Position numbers and translations under genes: made by a program
Assembly (NCBI GenBank): GCA_002348705.1
Contig: DEAU01000034.1
Location: 1 to 13,970 of the forward strand
Length of the DNA stretch: 13,970 nucleotides
Source: Candidatus Neomicrothrix sp. UBA2974
GTDB taxonomy: Bacteria > Actinomycetota > Acidimicrobiia > Acidimicrobiales > MedAcidi-G1
Direction: 5' to 3'
Notes under the pieces: generated by a model
Told to the model about the DNA's origin: nothing
Databases searched by the model: none
What the model saw: only the letters and a program-made list of their open reading frames with translations
Part shown: positions 8,601 through 12,906 of the stretch, in pieces
How positions within the stretch are numbered: the stretch's first letter is position 1
How the letters are laid out: the number at the start of each line of letters is the position of its first letter

Positions 8601-8763
8601 CACTGGAAGCCAGTTGCCGGCGGATGATCAAGCCAGTGGCGTGGTCGGTGATGACAATGGTCACCGGAGCTAGCGGATCTCCGTTCTGCAACTCGCGCAC
8701 TGTTGCTGCCAGGGTCGCCGTGGCCGCTTGCCCGTATCGGACTCGCAGAATCTCAGCTGCCAT
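5623..8763 (-). CDS. addB: AddB-like PD-(D/E)XK nuclease subunit of the AddAB recombination complex
   Basis: This 1046-residue protein is AddB-like by position (directly before addA, 4-base overlap), by its long divergent inactive-helicase region, and by its C-terminal nuclease. The nuclease reads SATRLETWVDCPFAFFAEYVLG (C730), GSIIHRALHRLV, GAIDRID and VVDAKTG (catalytic D891 and K893). Near the end is HRCPYCSPDGLD (C991, C994). In Bacillus AddB four cysteines (one before the nuclease, then a C-x2-C-x5-C cluster) bind a 4Fe-4S cluster. Here three are present, and the position expected for the last is D1000. The N terminus reads RVRYGQAATATL, where many AddB proteins have a Walker A loop, and no GxxGxGKT is visible, so it should not hydrolyse ATP itself. 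It is somewhat shorter than Bacillus AddB. The ATG at 8763 has only GGAG 2 bases upstream, too close to be a convincing ribosome binding site, so the start is moderately certain. Its role is end processing together with AddA. Confidence 0.87.
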   Translation of the reverse strand: MAAEILRVRYGQAATATLAATVRELQNGDPLAPVTIVITDHATGLIIRRQLASSARGLAAVDVVTILDLARSLSMNSPRLVGRRPVSDAVVLAAARRLLAERPGVFGRVADHPSVERSVVDAHRKLREIHPDSLNRLAAEGDMLADLVALHRSLVELLKPTFHDESERADIAAAALDDRSVKPSPIILHLPNDLAASEHRLLSALTKATRVVAIVGDADSPNGSVSANPLLGALAATLGVEPPVGDTAGTRVDLRVASVPEQDEAARYAIRRIIEATKRGTPLDRIALIHPPSTDDARLIQDRLSSAGITFYSSGVRRLEETITGRFLVGLLNLPCRDLQRNDVLAWMENVPLWDPSHELVPTRTWTRLAIRAGVVGGLEDWSFQLSRLATELEDEATEEVAEEARPWLIERLVSEAEMARRQISFMERLDQSLEELACDSSWSGRCRRVRSLIRDHLGGHAAREDWPTDELIALEEIGAILDALSELDEIEPSPPEESFRNALTAELQRPIGRSGQTGVGVQVVGIDRTVGLEADLVIVVGLAEGSLPTRPPADPLLTDSRRVSARTGLPTRHDHAARQQHAFLAALTSASEQIVLIQPRGDLRRSGDRPMSRLLLAELEARAGNRPEPEQLHRFAADWFDHVASFTDALNRDEPSTPQEYDLATAVRGGTDAVNRLRNSDVIVDRGIRMQEERHGSSLSRFEGNLSGVDLGLLNGEVSATRLETWVDCPFAFFAEYVLGVRPLDKSSDRTDLAPLVRGSIIHRALHRLVDESLTNGSNPGAGEAWTAAHRARAAELLHEECSYVEARGEAAHPRFWPTIRARLAAELDDFLVLDSSFRAHFGSRPIAAELRFGGESALVVTLANGRNIRFRGAIDRIDETADGEFVVVDAKTGAPGRYKSIPNEHFPNGSFLQLPIYALAAATEDRKATHAAYAFVGKVSESDRHLGYDIDDEVIAGFRRVLESVVHGIERGAFPHHPPESDRPETHRCPYCSPDGLDARRVRTARSRKAGDPILALHADHITTDFMADPTDNTNSAAEPEVNR

Positions 8764-8859
8764 GACTCCACAGTAGGAGGGAGACGTGACAGCTTGCTCG
8801 GCTTAGGATGTGCCACCCGCTGACGGCTGGCCGGGACGGGATCGGTAGTTTCCGGCGCC
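8764..8859. promoter_or_regulatory. Divergent intergenic region between addB and the acyl-CoA ligase gene
   Basis: The 96 bases between the two divergent starts must hold the start-proximal control signals of both genes. I see no convincing -35/-10 pair for either strand. A sharp AGGAGG at 8775-8780 on the plus strand points at GTG 8786, but that frame stops after six codons and is out of frame with the ligase. There is no long inverted repeat. The label is based on position only. Confidence 0.35.
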
Positions 8860-10425
8860 ATGACGGAAGATGCGGAAGAGGACCTCCAGTACCCTGGCCG
8901 TTGGGCTGCTGAGGACCCGGACCGGCCCGCCATAGTGATGGCCGAATCTGGTGACTCCATGACGTTTGGGGAATTGGACGCTGAGGCCAACCGGATCTCC
9001 CACCTCTTCCGCGGCCTCGGCATCGGTCCGGGCGAACACGTTGCATTCTGTCTAGAGAATCGCATCGAGTTCCTCGCCTTGGCGTGGGGTGCCCATTACG
9101 CCGGCCTCTACTACACCGCCATTTCGTCGCGCCTGACCGCCGACGAGATTTCCTACATCGTCCAAGACTGTGGGGCCAAGGTATTCGTTACATCGCCGTT
9201 TAAGGCAGACGAGGTCGCCGAGATCTCCGCCGCTACCCCGCGGGTGGAGGCCCGTTTCGCCATAGGCGGGCTGGTTGAGGGTTATGCCTCGTTCGAGGAT
9301 GCAGTTGCAGCCCAGTCTGTCGAACCGTTGGAAGACCGGACCGAGGGTCAAGACATGCTCTACTCCTCGGGAACCACTGGCCGACCGAAGGGCGTGAAGG
9401 TCCCTCTGACCGGTGCGGGTCTGGGTCGGGCGAGCTCAATCAGCTTGATGGCCGAGGCCCTTTTTGGGGCGACCCGGGGATCGACCTATCTCTCTCCAGC
9501 GCCCTTGTATCACGCCGCTCCGCTCCGATTCTGTCTGGGTGCGCATCGCATTGGCTGCACAGTTGTTGTGATGGAGCGTTTCGACGCTGAGGGGGCCCTG
9601 TTGGCCATCGAACGGTATGGCGTGACATGGAGCCAGTGGGTCCCAACCATGTTCGTCCGCATGCTCAAACTGCCCGACGAGGTTCGGGCGCGCTATGACA
9701 TTTCATCTCTACGCTCGGCGGTGCACGCCGCTGCGCCTTGTCCAGTGGAAGTCAAGCGCCGAATGATCGACTGGTGGGGTCCGGTACTGCACGAGTACTA
9801 CGCAGGCACTGAGGGCAATGGCCTCACCTACACGAATTCCGCCGACTGGCTGGACCATCCAGGGACGGTGGGTAAAGCCCTACTGGGTGAGGTGCTGATT
9901 CTCGACGATGATGGGGAAGAAGTTCAGGCCGGTGAGGAGGGAACGGTTTACTTCCGAGGCAATTCGAACTTCGAGTACCACAACGATCCAGAAAAGACCG
10001 CTGGTGCGAAGTTGCGTCCCGACACCAGCACCCTCGGCGATGTGGGTCGTCTTGACGCGGACGGCTATCTATACCTGACCGACCGTAAGGCCTACATGAT
10101 TATTACCGGGGGGGTGAATGTGTACCCGCAGGAAGCCGAAAACGTTCTCACCATGCACCCAGCGGTTCATGACGTGGCAGTGATCGGTGTCCCGAATGAT
10201 GATTTCGGCGAGGAGGTTAAGGCGATAGTTCAGCCAGTAGACGCAGTAGTAGCGGGGCCAGAGTTGGCTGCCGAGTTGGTTGCTTACTGTCAGTCGCGGT
10301 TGGCTGATGTGAAGTGCCCCCGAAGCGTCGACTTCCGTTCCGAACTTCCCCGGCATCCCACTGGCAAGCTCTACAAGCGCCTTCTTAAGGATGAGTACTG
10401 GGAGGGTCGACCGGGCCGCATATAA
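8860..10425 (+). CDS. Acyl-CoA synthetase (AMP-forming, FadD-like)
   Basis: This 521-residue member of the ANL adenylating superfamily activates a carboxylic acid with ATP to an acyl-adenylate and then transfers it to CoA. Motifs are in order: the P-loop-like YSSGTTGRPKGVK (Y168-K180), PLYHAAPL, the A5 motif EYYAGTEGNG (312-321), LGDVGRLDADGYLYLTDRK (ends K410), ITGGVNVYPQE (from I415), and the A10 motif HPTGKLYKR with the catalytic lysine K503. Length and motif spacing match FadD-type fatty-acid or steroid side-chain CoA ligases of actinobacteria. Chain length and substrate cannot be told from the sequence. No signal peptide or membrane helix is visible. The ATG has no clear Shine-Dalgarno sequence, but residues from about 10 onward align with the family, so the start is close to right. 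It diverges from addB, converges on the inositol-phosphate synthase gene, and appears to be a single-gene unit ending at a hairpin. Confidence 0.92.
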   Translation: MTEDAEEDLQYPGRWAAEDPDRPAIVMAESGDSMTFGELDAEANRISHLFRGLGIGPGEHVAFCLENRIEFLALAWGAHYAGLYYTAISSRLTADEISYIVQDCGAKVFVTSPFKADEVAEISAATPRVEARFAIGGLVEGYASFEDAVAAQSVEPLEDRTEGQDMLYSSGTTGRPKGVKVPLTGAGLGRASSISLMAEALFGATRGSTYLSPAPLYHAAPLRFCLGAHRIGCTVVVMERFDAEGALLAIERYGVTWSQWVPTMFVRMLKLPDEVRARYDISSLRSAVHAAAPCPVEVKRRMIDWWGPVLHEYYAGTEGNGLTYTNSADWLDHPGTVGKALLGEVLILDDDGEEVQAGEEGTVYFRGNSNFEYHNDPEKTAGAKLRPDTSTLGDVGRLDADGYLYLTDRKAYMIITGGVNVYPQEAENVLTMHPAVHDVAVIGVPNDDFGEEVKAIVQPVDAVVAGPELAAELVAYCQSRLADVKCPRSVDFRSELPRHPTGKLYKRLLKDEYWEGRPGRI

Positions 10426-10436
10426 CTTCGGTGGCC

Positions 10437-10463
10437 CTAGAGCAGTCTTTGGTTCTGCTCTAG
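10437..10463. terminator. Bidirectional hairpin between convergent genes, overlapping the synthase stop codon
   Basis: CTAGAGCAG (10437-10445) and CTGCTCTAG (10455-10463) form a perfect 9-base-pair stem around a 9-base loop. It begins 12 bases after the stop of the plus-strand ligase gene. It also contains the TAG stop (10460-10462, read on the minus strand) of the convergent gene. No T-run follows on either side, so it is a U-less hairpin. Its position between two convergent genes strongly suggests shared termination or 3'-end protection for both transcripts. Confidence 0.65.
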
Positions 10464-11776
10464 CCGGCTTCTGAGTGGGTAACGGGCTCCTCGCCCATCC
10501 ACTCTCGCAAAGTGTTCTTAAGCTTGGTCTGTTGAATGAATAGGTCGTGCTCGGCGCCCGCCTCGGTAGCTGCCTGAGGGGCCTTTAGGTAGAAGGAGAG
10601 CCACTCCTGAACACCGGACTGGCCGGCCCGGTGGGCGAGATCCAAAAAGAGGGCTAGATCGAGAACGATCGGTGCAGCGAGGATGGAGTCGCGACAGAGG
10701 AAGTCGACCTTGATCTGCATCGGGTAGCCCAGCCAGCCGAAAATGTCGATGTTGTCCCATCCCTCCTTGTTGTCACCGCGCGGCGGGTAGTAGTTGATTC
10801 GGACAACATGGTCGATGTTCCCGTAGAGATCGGGGTACGACTCGGGCTGCAGGATGGTGTCGAGCACGCCGAGCTTCGAAACTTCTTTAGTCTTGAAGTT
10901 CTCAGGGTCGTCGAGAACCTCTCCGTCACGATTTCCCAAGATGTTGGTGGAGTACCAGCCACGAAGACCCAGCATTCGGGCCTTGAGACCTGGAGCAAGG
11001 AGGGTCTTCATCAGGGTCTGGCCCGTCTTGAAGTCCTTCCCTGCAATGGGAACACCCCTTTGTTGGGCTAGTTCGATCATGCAGGGAAGGTCGACGCTGA
11101 GGTTTGGGGCGCCGTTAGCGAACGGCACGTCACTCATCAGCGCGGCGTAGACGTAGATCTGGCTGGGGGAGATATTCTCGTCGTCGTCTTGAAGACCGGC
11201 TTCGAAGGCTTTAAGAGTGGTGTGCACGTCACTGGGTTCCTGGTAGGCCTCGGTCGAGCCACACCACACCATGACCAGGCGGTCGCAATCGTTTTCGACA
11301 CGGAAGCGCTCAATGTCGGCGATGAGGGCCTGCGCGTGGTCCCACTTGGAAGCGGCGGGCTTTACCCGTGTGCCCTCGAGTTTCTTGACCCAGCGTTGGT
11401 CAAAGACAGCGTCCATGGCCACGATGCCTTCGAGTTCGGCTGACATAGGAGCGAGGTCTCGGTCCTCGAGAACGCCACAGGTTCGGGCCGCCTCGAGCAC
11501 GTTGGCTGAGATGGGATCCCAACCGCCGAAGACGAGGTCATCGAGGTCGGCTAGCGGGACGAATTCGCGAATGAGAGGGTTGCGGTCTTCGTCACGATTG
11601 CCGAGGCGGATGTGGGCCATCTGGCTTACCGAGCCGATGGGGGCGGACAGGCCATTACGGGCAGCTATCACGCCGGCGATGAATGTGGAGGCCACGGCTC
11701 CCATGCCTGGGGTCAGGACCCCGAGGCGGCCGGCAGCGGGTGCGATGTCTAGAGAGGAAGTCATGGACTTCAGCAT
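10460..11776 (-). CDS. ino1: Inositol-3-phosphate synthase (myo-inositol-1-phosphate synthase), long form
   Basis: This 438-residue NAD-dependent enzyme isomerises glucose-6-phosphate to inositol-3-phosphate, the entry step to inositol lipids and inositol-based compounds. The N-terminal Rossmann part starts GVLTPGMGAVASTFIAGV (about 19-36). Later motifs match the family well: VPFANGAPN, GKDFKTGQT (K250), WYSTNILGNRDG, FKTKEVSK (ends K301), the DSILAAPIVLDLALFLDLA block, and FYLKAP (K398). The three lysines correspond, by motif, to catalytic lysines known from the yeast enzyme. The protein is longer than the roughly 367-residue mycobacterial Ino1 and shorter than the eukaryotic enzyme of about 530 residues. 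ATG at 11776 or ATG at 11764 (MTSSLDIAP) could be the start; neither has a good ribosome binding site, so a leaderless mRNA is possible. It diverges from a LysR-type regulator that may control it. Its stop lies inside a hairpin shared with the convergent ligase gene. Confidence 0.92.
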   Translation of the reverse strand: MLKSMTSSLDIAPAAGRLGVLTPGMGAVASTFIAGVIAARNGLSAPIGSVSQMAHIRLGNRDEDRNPLIREFVPLADLDDLVFGGWDPISANVLEAARTCGVLEDRDLAPMSAELEGIVAMDAVFDQRWVKKLEGTRVKPAASKWDHAQALIADIERFRVENDCDRLVMVWCGSTEAYQEPSDVHTTLKAFEAGLQDDDENISPSQIYVYAALMSDVPFANGAPNLSVDLPCMIELAQQRGVPIAGKDFKTGQTLMKTLLAPGLKARMLGLRGWYSTNILGNRDGEVLDDPENFKTKEVSKLGVLDTILQPESYPDLYGNIDHVVRINYYPPRGDNKEGWDNIDIFGWLGYPMQIKVDFLCRDSILAAPIVLDLALFLDLAHRAGQSGVQEWLSFYLKAPQAATEAGAEHDLFIQQTKLKNTLREWMGEEPVTHSEAG

Positions 11777-11786
11777 AAGAACTTCG

Positions 11787-11830
11787 TAATAAGCATTAGT
11801 CTATTATTTAGAAAGACTGAATTATTAGTC
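11787..11830. promoter_or_regulatory. AT-rich nested inverted repeat in the ino1-lysR divergent region (candidate LysR-type operator and promoters)
   Basis: The 68 bases between the divergent starts are strikingly AT-rich against the GC-rich surroundings. TAATAA (11787-11792) mirrors TTATTA (11822-11827). Inside them AGTCT (11798-11802) mirrors AGACT (11814-11818) across 11 bases, and TCTA (11800-11803) mirrors TAGA (11809-11812). ATTAGTC also occurs twice in direct orientation (11795-11801 and 11824-11830), 29 bases apart. LysR-type proteins typically bind imperfect dyads in the gap beside their own divergent gene, so this is the likely operator. TATTAT (11802-11807) on the plus strand and its complement could serve as -10 boxes. 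The regulator assignment is inferred from position. Confidence 0.55.
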
Positions 11831-11844
11831 AGCGACACGGACCT

Positions 11845-12735
11845 ATGACCGACCCGAACCTCCCGAACCTGACTGTTCAGCAACTCGAATACCTAGTGGC
11901 TGCCGCGGCCTCCCCGACGAGGGCAGTTGCTGCGGCCTCTCTTGGCGTTACGCCCTCGGCGCTCACACAGGGACTGGCTGAACTCGAGAGACGGATCGGT
12001 GTCACGCTCTTCGAACGGAGTGGCCGACTGACTCGCCTGCGCCCCCAGGCCGCAGATGTGTTGGCCCATGCCCGGCGAGTGGTGGCTGAGACTCGAGGCC
12101 TAGCTCGTTGGGCAGAGGGCCAGCGAACCGGGAGAGCCGGAGTGGTCCGTCTCGGCACCATCGACGCAGTGGCGGTCCATCACAGAGCTGAAGCCATCCG
12201 CCGCCATCGTCAGGACGTTCCAGGTCTTGATCTTCGTCTCAACGTGGCCCCTTCAGGGGAACTGCTGGATTCCCTTCGGGTCGGGGACCTTGACCTAGTG
12301 GCTTGTGTAGAGCCGACGCGGCACGATCTGTCCACTCAACTAGACGGCATCGATTTCGATCACTGCTTCACCGAACCGCTCTTTGCCTACGCGCCCGCCC
12401 AATCGAACGCCGAAACAATGGCGGACTGGGGCCCTTGGGTGTCCTATCCCCGCGGCTCGCACACCCGTGAAGTAATTGCCGCGGGTCTGGTTGCTGCTGG
12501 CGCCCCGTTCACCGTGGTTGCGGAATCCAATCAGCCGGAGGTTTTGCGGGAGATGGTTCGGCTTGGAATGGGTTGGGCGGTGCTTCCAGCCGTCCCGGCT
12601 GAAACGGGATCTGAGCCGCTGAAGAGGGCGCGTCGCAGGCCGGTTGCCGAACGTCGAATAGCGGTTGCCCGGCGGTCAGGTCTCCCGGCAGACGCCGCTG
12701 TCGAAGCTCTAGCCGAGGCCCTCTTAGCTGGATGA
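11845..12735 (+). CDS. LysR-family transcriptional regulator
   Basis: This 296-residue protein has the standard length and two-part plan of LysR-type regulators. The N-terminal winged helix-turn-helix spans about residues 8-68: LTVQQLEYLVAAA, then RAVAAASLGVTPSALTQGLAELERRIGVTLFERSGRLTRL. A linker helix (about 70-92) leads to the effector-binding domain from VVRLGTIDAV (100-109) onward, which includes DLDLVACVEP, a hinge near WVSYPRGSHTREVIA, and a late MVRLGMGWAVLPAVPA motif. The effector is unknown. The gene is divergent from ino1 across 68 AT-rich bases with a dyad, which suggests it regulates ino1 and itself. It is also co-oriented with glyA 171 bases downstream; the LysR-type MetR of E. 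coli activates glyA, so glyA is a second possible target. The ATG has only a weak upstream purine stretch (ACGGAC), and the transcript may be short-leadered. Confidence 0.9.
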   Translation: MTDPNLPNLTVQQLEYLVAAAASPTRAVAAASLGVTPSALTQGLAELERRIGVTLFERSGRLTRLRPQAADVLAHARRVVAETRGLARWAEGQRTGRAGVVRLGTIDAVAVHHRAEAIRRHRQDVPGLDLRLNVAPSGELLDSLRVGDLDLVACVEPTRHDLSTQLDGIDFDHCFTEPLFAYAPAQSNAETMADWGPWVSYPRGSHTREVIAAGLVAAGAPFTVVAESNQPEVLREMVRLGMGWAVLPAVPAETGSEPLKRARRRPVAERRIAVARRSGLPADAAVEALAEALLAG

Positions 12736-12906
12736 TTCAAAGGGAGGTCACGTTAGATACCGACGACGCGCCCGGCGCGCGCCCAGTAGCCTCGGCTAGT
12801 ACCCGGTGCCGCGGCGAAGGGGCCGATCCGGTTCCGGTGCCGCCTTGGCGGCCCATTCCCACATGACCAAGCGAGCTTTGCTTGCACCGACCTAGAGGCG
12901 GTCCCC
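12736..12906 (+). promoter_or_regulatory. GC-rich structured leader upstream of glyA (promoter plus candidate cis-regulatory RNA)
   Basis: These 171 bases hold several hairpins: TAGCC/GGCTA (12787-12791, 12794-12798); a very stable GCCGC stem with a CTTG loop (12839-12852); CAAGC/GCTTG (12868-12872, 12880-12884); and GACC/GGTC (12889-12892, 12900-12903), which places the GAGG of the glyA ribosome binding site in its loop. CCGGTGCCGC occurs twice (12803-12812, 12834-12843). A TTAGAT at 12753-12758 could be a -10 box, but no -35 sits at a suitable distance. I could not match the sequence to a known riboswitch consensus such as ZMP/pfl, THF, glycine or SAM types. The hairpins are real inverted repeats; their regulatory role is an inference from the gene context. 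Confidence 0.4.
12863..12895 (+). CDS. Possible 10-residue leader ORF (uORF) before glyA
   Basis: ATG at 12863 opens a frame encoding MTKRALLAPT and stopping at TAG 12893-12895, 11 bases before the glyA start. The stop sits immediately before the GAGG of the glyA ribosome binding site, and the ORF spans the CAAGC/GCTTG hairpin. There is no clear Shine-Dalgarno sequence in front of it (the upstream bases are C-rich), and no run of regulatory codons such as Gly or Ser. It could couple translation to glyA or be chance; chance is somewhat more likely. Confidence 0.15.
   Translation: MTKRALLAPT

Noticed and set aside
8764..8859. A consensus -35/-10 promoter for the acyl-CoA ligase (GTGACA with TTAGGAT)
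   Set aside because: The spacing is only about 12 bases, too short for a sigma-70-type promoter.
11271..11789. A 172-residue plus-strand open frame over the ino1 start and part of the control region
   Set aside because: Antisense shadow of ino1, Arg/Ser-rich and without domain features.
12768..12783. A hairpin in the GCGCCCGGCGCGCGCC stretch
   Set aside because: The perfect pairing leaves a one-base or no loop; better explained as a GC-rich low-complexity run.
12781..12854. A tRNA or ZMP/pfl riboswitch before glyA
   Set aside because: There is no T-loop GGTTCGAAT or acceptor stem pairing, and the conserved pfl segments (CTGGCG and CCGCCTGGGCA-like) are missing.
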